This document shows positions 16,149 through 25,319 of a stretch of DNA of 64,000 bases, piece after piece. Origin of the DNA: Cyanosarcina radialis HA8281-LM2 (GTDB lineage Bacteria; Cyanobacteriota; Cyanobacteriia; Cyanobacteriales; CCAP-1448). A model generated the notes under the pieces. The model did no database searches. It was not told the origin of the DNA and saw only the letters and a list, made by a program, of their open reading frames with translations. Position numbers and translations under genes: made by a program. The stretch is from NCBI GenBank assembly GCA_019359615.1, contig JAHHHA010000002.1, positions 264,499-328,498 on the forward strand, read 5' to 3'. The first letter of the stretch is position 1. Each line of letters opens with the position of its first letter.

Positions 16149-18059
16149 CTAGAAGCGGGTCAGAAACAAACCAACCCCCAAGCCTCTTAACAGGATAGAA
16201 CCGACCTGTCGAGTTTTTGTGGGCGTGACACCACTTTCTAGGGCGGCTAACACGGAACGCATTTTAGGAAGATCTAGCCATGCTTTGGCGAGGGAATGGG
16301 CTTCCAGGCGATCGAGTGCTGCCGATATCGCTTTCCGTTCTGCCCAAACTCGATCGCCTACGTCGGCAGCTTGAAGCCCTTTGCGCTGGCCGTACATTAC
16401 AGCATCGGGCAAAACCCCAGCCATCCCTTGACGAATCAATCCGCGCTGAATGCCATTAGCCCAAAATACCCGATCGGGGACGCGCCAGCAAAACTCGATT
16501 AATCGGCGATCGCGGGTGGGATCGCGCACGTCTAGTTGATGTGCCGCCCCATTTTCCATCCAAAGCTCTCCTACAGCGCCCAGTCTGCCCGATCGGAAAC
16601 GCGCTAAATGAAGATGTTGCGAATTATAGCTTTCTCCAAAAAAAGGGTCGTGTCCGGCAGCCCGCATTTGCCCAGCCAGATCGATCTGCGCTGCCCACTG
16701 CGGGTTAATGGCTGAGTAATCCTCCCAAGCGACTCGACCTATTGTTTTCAGGCGTTGGAATGCGTTTAACGAGGGTTGCAGCATGGGTTTGAGGATCTGG
16801 CGTTTTAGAGTTACCCAAGCGCCGACCTTGCTGTTATGGAAGGCGGCAAACAAAGTTCTCCAATCTCCCCGAACAATCGCAGGACAAAGATTGCCAACTC
16901 CCGACCAGGAGACGGTGGCATTTCCCCCCTGTCCGGTCAGCATGACTCGAACTCCTCGCTCCCTGGCTAGGCTCAAAATCTCTAATATCCAATAGTAATT
17001 TGCCGCTGCGTGTCCCGGTCGATCGTGAATTTTCAATAAAGCTTCAATGGAACTAATGACGCTGCTGCCCTCAGATGAAACCGGGATGAAATCGATGTTA
17101 CCGATCCGATCGGCAGTCGATCGCGCCAAGTTTGTTTCGTCTCCCAACCGCCGAGGTGGTGCGCCGTCGGGTGGAAAATGTGGCACTGAGATATATGCCT
17201 GGAGGCGATCGTGCAGGCGGGGTGCAGCTAAAGCCGCTACCGATCCAGAATCCAAACCCGAACTAAACATCAGACCGATCGATCCCTTGGCATTACGGAG
17301 GCGATCGCTAACTGCTGCGGCATACAAATCTCTAAAAGCTACATAATAATCTCGATCGTCTTTCCAGTCGAATTCTGGCAAAAGTTCCGGTTGCCACCAG
17401 GTATAAGGCGGCTCGATCTCTGAGCGATCGCATCGCATTGCCTGACCGACAGGCAACCGCCAGATATCGGCGTAGACGGTGGCGCTTTCTTGGGTCGCAT
17501 CCATTAATACAGTCAGTTGTCCAGCAATGCGATCGGCATTGGGTCGTTTGGGGACGGCCGGATGGGCTAACAGCGCCTTCAAACAGTTAGAAAAAACCAA
17601 TTGCTGGGAATCGTACCAGTAGTAGAGTCCGCTATTGCCAGCCGCATCCCGCCCCAACCAGAGGGATTGGCGATGCCGATCCCAGATAGCACACGCCCAG
17701 TCGCCGTAAAGATATGCCACGCAGCCCTGGCCCCAGCGCCGCCACGCCCGCAAGAGCAACTGACTGTCGGGCAATCGAGTTAAATCCGCGCGATCGATTT
17801 CCAGCAACCGGCCGAGGTTTTCGCGCTCGTCGAGCCGAATGCGTCCGACCAAAGCCAGATCCCCTTCTACTGACGGTTGCACGTCGAAGGCATCTTCCGG
17901 CGTAATTCGCAGCAAGTAGCTTCCCAGAGCGATCGGCCCCTCTTGCCAATAGCCTTTGGCATCCGGCCCCCAAGGACCGATCGCCCGCGCCATCGCTTCT
18001 AAGTTTTCAGTTTCCGTGCCGCTAGACGCTAAGGAAAACTCACCGTAAAATCCGCTCAT
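16149..18059 (-). CDS. Asparagine synthetase B-like protein, lasso-cyclase type
   Basis: About 636 residues with the two-domain asparagine synthetase layout. The N-terminal Ntn-type glutaminase domain begins MSGFYGEF, where true glutaminases have MCGI/F; the nucleophile Cys2 is replaced by Ser, so glutamine hydrolysis is unlikely. The synthetase domain keeps the ATP pyrophosphatase loop SSGLDSGSVAAL and the later LTGQGGNATVSWSG. Lasso-peptide macrolactam synthetases have this arrangement and often adjoin an HPr-kinase-like gene, as here. I chose the ATG at 18059 because it matches the family N-terminus; ATG 18080 and TTG 18083 lie upstream in frame. The substrate is unknown. Confidence 0.78.
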   Translation of the reverse strand: MSGFYGEFSLASSGTETENLEAMARAIGPWGPDAKGYWQEGPIALGSYLLRITPEDAFDVQPSVEGDLALVGRIRLDERENLGRLLEIDRADLTRLPDSQLLLRAWRRWGQGCVAYLYGDWACAIWDRHRQSLWLGRDAAGNSGLYYWYDSQQLVFSNCLKALLAHPAVPKRPNADRIAGQLTVLMDATQESATVYADIWRLPVGQAMRCDRSEIEPPYTWWQPELLPEFDWKDDRDYYVAFRDLYAAAVSDRLRNAKGSIGLMFSSGLDSGSVAALAAPRLHDRLQAYISVPHFPPDGAPPRRLGDETNLARSTADRIGNIDFIPVSSEGSSVISSIEALLKIHDRPGHAAANYYWILEILSLARERGVRVMLTGQGGNATVSWSGVGNLCPAIVRGDWRTLFAAFHNSKVGAWVTLKRQILKPMLQPSLNAFQRLKTIGRVAWEDYSAINPQWAAQIDLAGQMRAAGHDPFFGESYNSQHLHLARFRSGRLGAVGELWMENGAAHQLDVRDPTRDRRLIEFCWRVPDRVFWANGIQRGLIRQGMAGVLPDAVMYGQRKGLQAADVGDRVWAERKAISAALDRLEAHSLAKAWLDLPKMRSVLAALESGVTPTKTRQVGSILLRGLGVGLFLTRF

Positions 18060-18287
18060 AGTTCGCTCGAAAGAACTCATCAACTACCCTACCAGAACGC
18101 TACGCCTACATCTGCGTTCATCTGTGGTTTTTATCAACTTGGCAATTCGGTCAGAGTCTAATACAGATCTTGCTGTCACCCCTGGAAAAACGAGAACTGA
18201 TGTCAGGTCGATCGAATTGAGAACGCAGCGACGCGACCGATCGCCATTAAACTATGTTGTGGGTGAATAGTTAGTAGAGATTGACTT

Positions 18288-19877
18288 ATGGATGCCGCTG
18301 CACTCTGGCAACGTTACCAAGACTGGCTTTATTACCATCCGGGGTTAGGATTTTACCTCGATGTCAGCCGGATGCGGTTTGACGATGCTTTTGTCGAGAA
18401 AATGCAACCCCATTTCGATCGGGCTTTCCAAGAGATGAAAGCCTTAGAGGGAGGAGCGATCGCCAATCCTGACGAACAACGCATGGTCGGTCACTACTGG
18501 CTGCGAGATCCCGAATTAGCTCCTAACGCCGAGATCGAGCAAGAAATTGTCGAAACCATCGATCGCATTGAAGTTTTCGCTAGCAAAGTCCACAGCGGGG
18601 AAATCAAGCCCCCCACCGCCCCCAAGTTTACTGACGTAATTTCGATCGGGATCGGTGGTTCTGCGCTCGGCCCTCAATTCGTGGCTGAAGCTTTAGCGCC
18701 AGACTTTCCCCCCCTAGCCATTCACTTTATCGACAACTCCGACCCCGATGGGATCGATCGCATCGTCTCGAAGTTGAAAGATCGCCTTTCTAGTACCTTA
18801 GTGCTAGTCATCTCCAAATCCGGTGGCACTCCCGAACCTCGCAATGGGGCGATCGAAGTCAGAAAAGCCTTTAGCGATCGAAATTTAGACTTTGCTGCCC
18901 ACGCAGTTGCCATTACTGGAACTAACAGCCATTTAGACCAGCAAGCCAAATCTGAAGGCTGGCTAGCCACCTTCCCCATGGCTGACTGGGTGGGGGGAAG
19001 AACCTCAGAAATGTCAGCAGTCGGGCTGCTCCCAGCCGCCTTGCAAGGAATCGACATTCGCCAAATGCTAGCTGGTGCCAAAGAAATGGATGTCGCTACC
19101 CGCACCGAAGGAATTAAAACCAATCCTGCGGCATTGCTGGCACTATCTTGGTACTTTGCTGGCAACGGCAAGGGTGAAAAAGACATGGTAGTGCTGCCCT
19201 ACAAAGATCGGTTGCTGCTGTTCAGCCGCTACTTGCAACAGCTAGTGATGGAATCTTTGGGGAAAGAAAAAGACTTGGATGGGAATACCGTCTATCAAGG
19301 AATTGCCGTTTATGGGAATAAAGGCTCGACCGACCAACACGCTTACGTTCAGCAATTGCGAGAAGGCGTGCCGAATTTCTTCCTCACCTTTATTGAAGTG
19401 CTAAGCGACCGCCAAGGCACTTCAGTCGAAATCGATCCGGGAATTACCTCTGGAGATTATTTATCGGGCTTTTTGCAAGGAACTCGTCAGGCTCTGTATG
19501 AAAATCACCGAGACTCGATAACTGTCACCATTCCCCAAGTCGATCCTCGGATGGTGGGGGCGTTAATCGCTCTTTACGAGCGGGCTGTCGGGTTTTATGC
19601 TTCCTTAGTTCGGATCAACGCTTATCATCAGCCAGGGGTTGAAGCTGGGAAAAAGGCAGCGGCGGCAATTTTAGATTTACAAACGCGAGTGATGCAAGTT
19701 CTACAGCAGGAAAAAGCACCGCTCTCTTTAGCCGAATTAGCTGAGAAGGCTGGCGCAACTGAGAAAATTGCAGCGATTTATCAACTGCTGCGCCATCTTG
19801 ATGCCAACCATCGAGGTGTGGTACTAGAAGGCGATCGAGGTCAACCTGGCAGTTTAAAGGTTAGTTTTAATGGTTGA
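18288..19877 (+). CDS. pgi: Glucose-6-phosphate isomerase
   Basis: It interconverts glucose-6-phosphate and fructose-6-phosphate in the cytoplasm, serving glycolysis, the oxidative pentose phosphate pathway and glycogen metabolism. The 529-residue length is normal for cyanobacteria. Visible signatures are the SIS domain opening [14 protein letters not shown], the phosphate loop [11 protein letters not shown], the catalytic region [22 protein letters not shown], and [18 protein letters not shown] with the catalytic His. The start ATG at 18288 follows TAGTAGAGATTGACTT. It appears to be a single-gene transcript. Confidence 0.97.
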   Translation: MDAAALWQRYQDWLYYHPGLGFYLDVSRMRFDDAFVEKMQPHFDRAFQEMKALEGGAIANPDEQRMVGHYWLRDPELAPNAEIEQEIVETIDRIEVFASKVHSGEIKPPTAPKFTDVISIGIGGSALGPQFVAEALAPDFPPLAIHFIDNSDPDGIDRIVSKLKDRLSSTLVLVISKSGGTPEPRNGAIEVRKAFSDRNLDFAAHAVAITGTNSHLDQQAKSEGWLATFPMADWVGGRTSEMSAVGLLPAALQGIDIRQMLAGAKEMDVATRTEGIKTNPAALLALSWYFAGNGKGEKDMVVLPYKDRLLLFSRYLQQLVMESLGKEKDLDGNTVYQGIAVYGNKGSTDQHAYVQQLREGVPNFFLTFIEVLSDRQGTSVEIDPGITSGDYLSGFLQGTRQALYENHRDSITVTIPQVDPRMVGALIALYERAVGFYASLVRINAYHQPGVEAGKKAAAAILDLQTRVMQVLQQEKAPLSLAELAEKAGATEKIAAIYQLLRHLDANHRGVVLEGDRGQPGSLKVSFNG

Positions 19878-19986
19878 GTATAGAAAGCCATGAAGTCTTT
19901 GCTGGAGAAAAAAACAAAAGTTTTATCTCCTCTCCTTCTCCAGCAGACATAATTGAGATCGATCCGAATGGAGATTGGAGGTTCGT

Positions 19987-20196
19987 ATGAGCGTGAAACC
20001 AGACTTCGCTATAATAACAACCCAACAACTTCGAGCTTATGTTTTAGAGCATCGAGATGATGAGGAAGCCTTACAAACTTATCTCGATCGACGGCATTCT
20101 GAAAATCCAAATCCACGGGTTTATAAAGCTGAGGATGACGCGAGCGAAGCGATCGCAGAATACCTGAAGAGCAAGAGGCAGCAAGAGGCTTCCTAA
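19987..20196 (+). CDS. DUF6887-like small protein
   Basis: A 69-residue acidic protein with the features of a small cyanobacterial family often annotated as DUF6887: TTQQLRAYVLEHRDDEEALQTYLDRR in the first half and EAIAEYLKSK at the end. GGAG at 19977-19980 supports the ATG at 19987; an in-frame TTG at 19975 precedes it. From memory the family is usually followed by a second small gene (DUF6888), which is absent here. The last 33 bases belong to a direct repeat duplicated at 21167-21245. Function unknown. Confidence 0.65.
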   Translation: MSVKPDFAIITTQQLRAYVLEHRDDEEALQTYLDRRHSENPNPRVYKAEDDASEAIAEYLKSKRQQEAS

Positions 20197-20242
20197 ATCT
20201 CACAAGAGCGAGTTTGATTTCGATCGTCTTTGCAGTTGGAAT
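20164..20242. repeat. 79-bp direct repeat, copy 1 (3' end of small gene plus spacer)
   Basis: The segment from CTGAAGAGCAAGAGGCAG through TTTGCAGTTGGAAT is repeated at 21167-21245 with about three substitutions. It covers the last 11 codons of the DUF6887-like gene and the bases after it. The spacer 20243-20391 otherwise shows no gene. Confidence 0.8.
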
Positions 20243-20391
20243 ATGCTTCGATCGCTACACCGATCGAGCTTGGCTCTCGATCTATTCGTTACCAACTTGC
20301 TGCTGGAGTTGCTGCATTTCCTCAACTGACAACCCGGTTAACGATGCAATCAGAACGAGAGTTTTCGCCATACTGCACTCTCATCAGTATC

Positions 20392-20985
20392 TCAATGGTT
20401 GTTGATTTCAGAAGACAAGAGCCATGCCATGGTGGTTGCTTGAATGAACCCGAATCCTACTGCACTAAAGAACCAAGCCAAATTGGAAAGTGTCCCAAAT
20501 ATTGAAACTGCATTGTCGTGAGGGACTGCAACTTGCGCCAGTAATGCAAATCCCAATCCATTGATAATAATCCACAATCTCTTCCTTGAAAAACGCCAAA
20601 GAGCCAATTTAGCTTGAATGAATGCGAAAACAAACCCCGATATAGATGCCATTAATGATAAGGTGATTGTATAGTGTAGGGGGTTGTGGTTGCCATAGCA
20701 GCAGCTTAGTAATCCGAACATTGCCAAGCCGATAAAAATAGGCGTGCATACGAGTGGGGCCAAGATGGAAGCCAGTATCCATCGTATTGAAATATTATAT
20801 TTCCTTAGTAGCAATGCTTGTAAAACCCCCATTGATATACTCCATATTTCGAATGGCACCACTAGAGTAGTAACAGCAACATTTCCCTGATATTGTAAGT
20901 AGTTGAGGGCAAGCGAACTAAGAAGAGACGTTAAGCACCACCAAATTAGCCAAAACCTAAATATTGGAGCATTTTTTATTGACAT
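20392..20985 (-). CDS. Hypothetical multi-pass membrane protein
   Basis: A 197-residue protein with about five to six hydrophobic segments, starting FWLIWWCLTSLLSSLALNYL and including IWSISMGVLQALLL, WILASILAPLVCTPIFIGLAMFG and WFFSAVGFGFIQATTMAWLL. I do not recognise the family. The strand is opposite to its left neighbour. It is flanked by the two copies of a 79-bp direct repeat (20164 and 21167), which suggests that the gene lies within a duplicated or inserted segment. Codon use is AT-richer than in nearby housekeeping genes. Confidence 0.6.
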   Translation of the reverse strand: MSIKNAPIFRFWLIWWCLTSLLSSLALNYLQYQGNVAVTTLVVPFEIWSISMGVLQALLLRKYNISIRWILASILAPLVCTPIFIGLAMFGLLSCCYGNHNPLHYTITLSLMASISGFVFAFIQAKLALWRFSRKRLWIIINGLGFALLAQVAVPHDNAVSIFGTLSNLAWFFSAVGFGFIQATTMAWLLSSEINNH

Positions 20986-21430
20986 TTTTCTTGATTATTC
21001 GTATTGGTAACTTTTTAAGCCGACCTGCTGCAACATCTTCCTCAAACTGCCGATCCTATACCTTATTCTGCTCTTTTACCCTCGCCAAAAATTGTGCGTC
21101 TTGTCAACTACTTTTACTGGACTGGCTCTCTAGCGTCAACCCAGCCTACGACGATCGGCGATCGCACTGAAGAGCAAGAGGCAGTAAGAGGCTTCCTAAA
21201 TCTCACAAGAACGAGTTTTATTTCGATCGTCTTTGCAGTTGGAAATTCGGATTGTAGGAGCGCGATCGCGCTTGTCATAATAACCGTGAAGTTGGGCGGC
21301 GGCAGACAACCTTGAACACCCACAGATAATCTGCATTCCGTCCGCACCAACGCAGTGTTAGCCCTCGTCAACTACCAGACAGTGTTCAAGGCGCAACGTC
21401 AAAGGGTTGGTTTCCCTTAAAACGGTATAT
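20986..21430. other. Spacer with direct-repeat copy 2 and an inverted repeat
   Basis: No gene is called. The second copy of the 79-bp repeat lies at 21167-21245. A 10-bp inverted repeat CCTTGAACAC/GTGTTCAAGG bounds 21311-21391, just after the PIN toxin gene end. TTAGCCCTCG at about 21358 recurs at about 22251 on the other side of the toxin-antitoxin pair. Confidence 0.5.
21167..21245. repeat. 79-bp direct repeat, copy 2
   Basis: This is a near-identical copy of 20164-20242. Here the segment has no open DUF6887-like gene in front of it; the preceding sequence is unrelated, so only the 3' end of that gene was copied. Confidence 0.8.
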
Positions 21431-21793
21431 TTAAAAATCCCGATCGAGTGTAAAAATTCGTTTTAGATTAAGAGCTTCAGCCGCAGCAACCAGAGACGCA
21501 TCTGCTAAATCCATCGGCAAATCTCGATACTGCTCCATCAATACTTGCATCCTTGCTTGCTCGTCCTCGCCATTAAAGTGAAGCACAAGGATCTGGTCAG
21601 AAGCGTAACCCCATAATTCCTGCTGCGCTGACCAACCGCCGTACCGACCTAGCAAGTACATGGCTTCCGTGAAACATGACCGCGTTGTAACTAAAGGCGC
21701 GGAAAGACCAGATAAAGCATTGACGCAACGAGTATGGTTGATGTCACTCTGGTTAATCAAAGCAATCAAAGGAGACGCATCACAAAGAGTCAC
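21431..21793 (-). CDS. PIN domain ribonuclease toxin (VapC-like)
   Basis: A 120-residue PIN-domain protein, expected to cleave RNA as the toxin of a type II module. Acidic active-site residues are visible: Asp5 (CDASPLIAL), Glu in CFTEAMYLLGR, Asp in LADASLVAAAE and Asp near the end (FTLDRDF). The gene overlaps its antitoxin by four bases (ATGA). The frame stops right after LDRDF. Removing one T from the TTTTT run at about 21433-21437 would extend it by about 25 codons, so the stop may reflect a recent homopolymer frameshift. Confidence 0.82.
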   Translation of the reverse strand: MTLCDASPLIALINQSDINHTRCVNALSGLSAPLVTTRSCFTEAMYLLGRYGGWSAQQELWGYASDQILVLHFNGEDEQARMQVLMEQYRDLPMDLADASLVAAAEALNLKRIFTLDRDF

Positions 21794-22044
21794 TGCCCCA
21801 ATCCTGGTAGCCTGTACTTCTCAACCAAAAGGTCAGTGAATGCTTCTTTTGTGCGTGTGGAAAGATTTGAGGGTTGAAACTGAACTCGACCTAACCTACC
21901 TTTCAAGACTCGATCCAGGGTAGACCCGTTTTGAGGTTTTGAACTCTCATTGGATAGCACTGTCAACCTTACACGCCGTCCAACCAGTTCAGGCGCGTAA
22001 CGAAGAATTTCTTCCCAAGTTCCTTCAAAAGAACGCTGCTCCAT
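21790..22044 (-). CDS. Antitoxin partner of the PIN toxin
   Basis: An 84-residue protein. Its N-terminus (FEGTWEEILRYAPELVGRRVRLTVL) resembles short antitoxins found beside PIN toxins in cyanobacteria, and a basic, flexible C-terminus follows. The ATG at 22044 is supported by GAAGG eight bases upstream; an in-frame TTG at 22062 precedes it. Overlap of its stop with the toxin ATG indicates translational coupling, usual for toxin-antitoxin operons, where antitoxin comes first and represses its promoter. Confidence 0.72.
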   Translation of the reverse strand: MEQRSFEGTWEEILRYAPELVGRRVRLTVLSNESSKPQNGSTLDRVLKGRLGRVQFQPSNLSTRTKEAFTDLLVEKYRLPGLGQ

Positions 22045-22339
22045 AAGACAACCTTCAGACAATATCTTGAATTATGGCAGGATTTCTAGCCCCACGACTA
22101 CTGGCATCAGGAAAAAAAGCGAGGATACCAGCAATAAGCTTGAAAGTAACGTCTCTATAGGGGCTAGAGGGCGAACGGCAAAGTTCATCCGCTGCAAATA
22201 ACCTCAAAATCAACACCAAGATCTTTTGGTAGTCCGCTTTACGCGAATTATTAGCCCTCGCAAGTAAAACTATAAAAAGATAACTACACCAGCATTCCGT
22301 GCTGTCCCTTGGGGGGATTCTGACCGCGGGATATCTATA
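22045..22339. other. Spacer upstream of the toxin-antitoxin operon
   Basis: About 295 bases. They hold the presumed promoter of the operon and a second TTAGCCCTCG (about 22251), also seen near 21358. A minus-strand reading frame without a proper start runs through it; I do not call it. Confidence 0.4.
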
Positions 22340-22642
22340 TAACCTGAGTTCGGGTTAAGCCGAAGGCAGAAAAAACTCATTGAGATGGCGAGAAGGCTTC
22401 TTGGGCTGATGACAATAAGCAATCAGCCCATAAACCAAATTCACCAAAAAATTGACCGGAGAGCGGTGTCGGGAATGCTCAATCTGGGAAATATTCTTGA
22501 GTTGGTCAATAATCGTTTCGATAATTGAACGCTTGCGGGTCAGAAGCTTATCCATCAATGGCATCAGCTTGTTTTTCATATTTCGCTTCGGTTTGGTAAG
22601 CAGTTGAATCCCCATTTGTTTCAAGAGAGTTTCAAAGAGTTT
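22340..22642 (-). mobile_element. IS982-family relic
   Basis: The right part of an IS982-like element. The terminus reads ACCCGAACTCAGGTTA on the minus strand (about 22340-22355), typical of IS982 inverted repeats. Only the last third of the transposase is left, and the relic abuts the stop codon of hrcA at 22643. No opposite inverted repeat is seen. Confidence 0.75.
22355..22642 (-). pseudogene. IS982 transposase, C-terminal fragment
   Basis: The frame (ATG at 22624, with homologous codons LFETLLKQ before it) encodes the C-terminal part of an IS982 DDE transposase, recognised by [30 protein letters not shown] and [14 protein letters not shown], including the last catalytic Glu (IIETIID). 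The N-terminal two thirds with the two catalytic Asp residues are missing, so it cannot act. Confidence 0.8.
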
Positions 22643-23746
22643 TTAGCTTAAGGCTTCAGAGAAATAATCGGCCGCTGCTTCGACTAAAGCGATCGCATTT
22701 TCATAAAACATCCGCGTCGGTCCGATCACGCCGATGCTGCCTACTGGAACCTTTCCTTGGCAGTAATTGGCAGAAATTAAAGCGCAGGTTCGCATTGGCT
22801 CTAAGGGGTTTTCAGTCCCAATTCTGACGGTAACTCGCGAGCCTTCTGTTTTCGAGCAGAGATCTTGGGAGTAATGTTGAGGTAGTTCAAAGATTAACGG
22901 CCACAACTGCTCTTGCTCTTCTTCCAACAAGTGTAGCAGCGCCTGAACTTGTTGTAATTCCGCGAATTCTGGTTGGCGCAACACTTCAGATACTCCCCGC
23001 ACCATTATCGGAGTTGAGAGCGGGGGATTGGCTCGTTTGCCCAATTCTGAGAATATTTGCTGGCAAAAGTCAGCATAGCGTTGAAATTCTCGATCGAGTT
23101 CCTTCCAGTCTAGGGCAGCTAGTTCGCTCAACGGTTTGCCCCGCAACTGGCTGTTCAAAAAGTTAGAGAGAATTTGCAACTCTCGTTCCATCATTTCGGC
23201 ATCTAACGATCGATCTGGTTCGGCAGTTGGGGGTAAATCCATCAACGCGCTGGTGGTTTCATAACTATCTGTCACCACGATCAGCATCACCCGTTGGTCA
23301 TCGACTGGTAGAAGTTGCAAATGGCGCAAGCAAGCCGTCCGATTTTGCGGCAGGGTAATCAGAGTAATGTAACCGCTCAAAGTAGCCAGAATTTGCGCCG
23401 CCCCCCGCAACAGCGCCTCAAAGCTGGTATTTTGCTTCTTTAACTGTTCTACCAATAATTGCTCTACCTTGCTTCCCAGTTTATTGGCTGGTGTCATTAA
23501 CCTATCGACATAAATCCGATAGCCAGAATCTGAGGGTATGCGTCCCGCCGATGTATGGGGTTGATATAGCAATCCAGCTTTTTCTAATAACCCAAAAACG
23601 TTGCGAATCGTCGCCGGACTGACGCTGAGGTTATACTCTTCTACCAAAGCTTTTGAACCTACTGGTTCGGCCGTAGCGATATAGTGACGCACGGTGGCTC
23701 GGAGGATGCGTTGTTGCCTGTCGGTCAAATTTACTTGGCTGGACAT
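22643..23746 (-). CDS. hrcA: Heat-inducible transcription repressor HrcA
   Basis: HrcA represses chaperone operons (groESL, dnaK) by binding the CIRCE inverted repeat and is kept active by GroEL. The 367 residues contain the N-terminal winged helix ([32 protein letters not shown]), the recognition segment [18 protein letters not shown] and [23 protein letters not shown], then the GAF-like domain ending [28 protein letters not shown]. An IS982 relic begins immediately after the stop, so the extreme C-terminus may have been altered. It lies four bases downstream of the radical-SAM gene on the same strand and is probably co-transcribed. Confidence 0.95.
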   Translation of the reverse strand: MSSQVNLTDRQQRILRATVRHYIATAEPVGSKALVEEYNLSVSPATIRNVFGLLEKAGLLYQPHTSAGRIPSDSGYRIYVDRLMTPANKLGSKVEQLLVEQLKKQNTSFEALLRGAAQILATLSGYITLITLPQNRTACLRHLQLLPVDDQRVMLIVVTDSYETTSALMDLPPTAEPDRSLDAEMMERELQILSNFLNSQLRGKPLSELAALDWKELDREFQRYADFCQQIFSELGKRANPPLSTPIMVRGVSEVLRQPEFAELQQVQALLHLLEEEQEQLWPLIFELPQHYSQDLCSKTEGSRVTVRIGTENPLEPMRTCALISANYCQGKVPVGSIGVIGPTRMFYENAIALVEAAADYFSEALS

Positions 23747-23750
23747 TTGA

Positions 23751-25319
23751 CTAAAAAGAGGATGGAACGAGCTTTTTGGAACTGGCTTCCGTCACCTGAG
23801 ACTCAGCTAACTGAGATTCAATTTGCTCCCGCACTATTTGACGATATTCCATGAAATGTTCGATGTGGGCGCAAACCGTAAGGTAGTGGGTAAATACTTG
23901 GGGATTTCGTTTGAGCATACTAAATAAATGATGCCAAAATTTCCAGCGAGTCGATCGCTTAAAACCCTGTCGCCAAAAAATAATTCCCAAGGCTCTCAAC
24001 TCCGTCTTTGTCAATAATTTGAAAGGAGCTTTGTTGGGAGAGGGGCCTAGCGTCAAGAAGTGGCGATAGACTCGATCGAGAAAGCGTTCTGGCTCGTAAA
24101 GCGTGCAGAAAGCCAAGACATACTCTCTAGCAATTTCTTCAGCCGGACGAGTCGGAGTAAAATTCATCAGGGCAAACTGGTTGCCATCTCCTTTTTGTTT
24201 GTGGAGCCTACCCTCTTTTTCCAAACGATACCAGAGAGCCGTATGGGGAAGAGCTTGCAGCAGTCCGAACACCGCTGTCGGAATGCTCGTCTGTTCGACA
24301 AATTCGATAATGCGATCGCCTGCCCCCTTTTTCTCGCCGTCGAAACCCATAATGAAACCAGCCATGATCCTCAGTCCGGCGCGGTTGATCGCTTGTACCG
24401 ACTCGACGAGAGAATTGCGCGTATTTTGAAACTTTTTGGTCAATTCCAGGCTGTCTGGATCTGGAGTTTCGATGCCTAAGAAGACCGAATTGAAGTTAGC
24501 TTGTACCATTAGCTCCATCAACTCTGGGTCTTGAGCTAGATCTACCGAGGCTTCGGTGTTAAACCTAAAGGGATATTGGCGTTCTGCCATCCAAACCTTT
24601 AATTCTTTTAGCAACAGTTTGACGTTGCGCTTGTTACCGATGAAGTTATCGTCCACCATGAAAATAGAGCCTCTCCAGCCCAAGTCGTAAAGGAACTGGA
24701 GTTCTGCCAATAGCTGCTGTGGGGTTTTAGTCCGAGGTTTGCGGCCGTAAAGGATAATGATGTCGCAAAACTCGCACTCAAAGGGACATCCCCTAGAAAA
24801 CTGGACGGACATAGAATCATAAGCCTGCAATTCCAGCAAGTCGTACCGAGGAATCGGAGTTGTCGTCACATCTGGTTTGGCACCATCGGCGCGGAAGGTT
24901 CCTTGAGACTCTCCTCGCTCCAAGGCTGCTACAAACATCGGTAGAGTGATTTCACCCTCATCTAAAATCAAATAATCTGCCCCAGCCGCTTCGGCTTCCT
25001 CCGGTAAGGAAGTCGGATAAGGTCCTCCCACTGCCACCTGTTTCCCTCGCCGTTTGGCTTCCTGAATCTGGTTGATGAAATCTTCCTTCTGCACGATCAT
25101 GGCCGAGACGATTACTATCTCTGCCCATTCCCACTCGGCTTCAGTTATGGGGCGAATGTTGCGATCGACTAATTTAAATTCCCACTCTTGGGGTAGAATT
25201 CCTGCCACAGTTAACAATCCCAAGGGCGGTAATAATACCTGACGATTTATCAGTTCGAGGATTTTGTCAAACGACCAAAAGGTTTTCGGGAACAGAGGGT
25301 ATAAAAGTAGAATTCGCAT
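23751..25319 (-). CDS. B12-binding domain radical SAM protein (DUF4070), paralogue A
   Basis: A 522-residue protein: cobalamin-binding-like Rossmann domain (1-150), radical SAM TIM barrel with CxxxCxxC at Cys178, Cys182 and Cys185 ([11 protein letters not shown]), and the C-terminal DUF4070 region (about 390-500). The B12 domain lacks the DxHxxG motif, so base-off binding is expected. Such enzymes do radical methylation or ring chemistry; the substrate here is unknown. The paralogue at 26105 has the same Cys positions and starts almost identically, facing away. hrcA follows four bases downstream. Confidence 0.88.
   Translation of the reverse strand: MRILLLYPLFPKTFWSFDKILELINRQVLLPPLGLLTVAGILPQEWEFKLVDRNIRPITEAEWEWAEIVIVSAMIVQKEDFINQIQEAKRRGKQVAVGGPYPTSLPEEAEAAGADYLILDEGEITLPMFVAALERGESQGTFRADGAKPDVTTTPIPRYDLLELQAYDSMSVQFSRGCPFECEFCDIIILYGRKPRTKTPQQLLAELQFLYDLGWRGSIFMVDDNFIGNKRNVKLLLKELKVWMAERQYPFRFNTEASVDLAQDPELMELMVQANFNSVFLGIETPDPDSLELTKKFQNTRNSLVESVQAINRAGLRIMAGFIMGFDGEKKGAGDRIIEFVEQTSIPTAVFGLLQALPHTALWYRLEKEGRLHKQKGDGNQFALMNFTPTRPAEEIAREYVLAFCTLYEPERFLDRVYRHFLTLGPSPNKAPFKLLTKTELRALGIIFWRQGFKRSTRWKFWHHLFSMLKRNPQVFTHYLTVCAHIEHFMEYRQIVREQIESQLAESQVTEASSKKLVPSSF

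Noticed and set aside
20282..20371. 29-codon minus-strand frame MAKTLVLIASLTGLSVEEM...
   Set aside because: It looks like the tail of a lost protein but is too short, and no family could be named.
21290..21395. Inverted repeat and GTTGGGC/GTTAGCC motifs resembling an integron attC site beside the toxin gene
   Set aside because: The core sites do not both fit the attC consensus (GTTRRRY with RYYYAAC), and no integrase or cassette array is visible.
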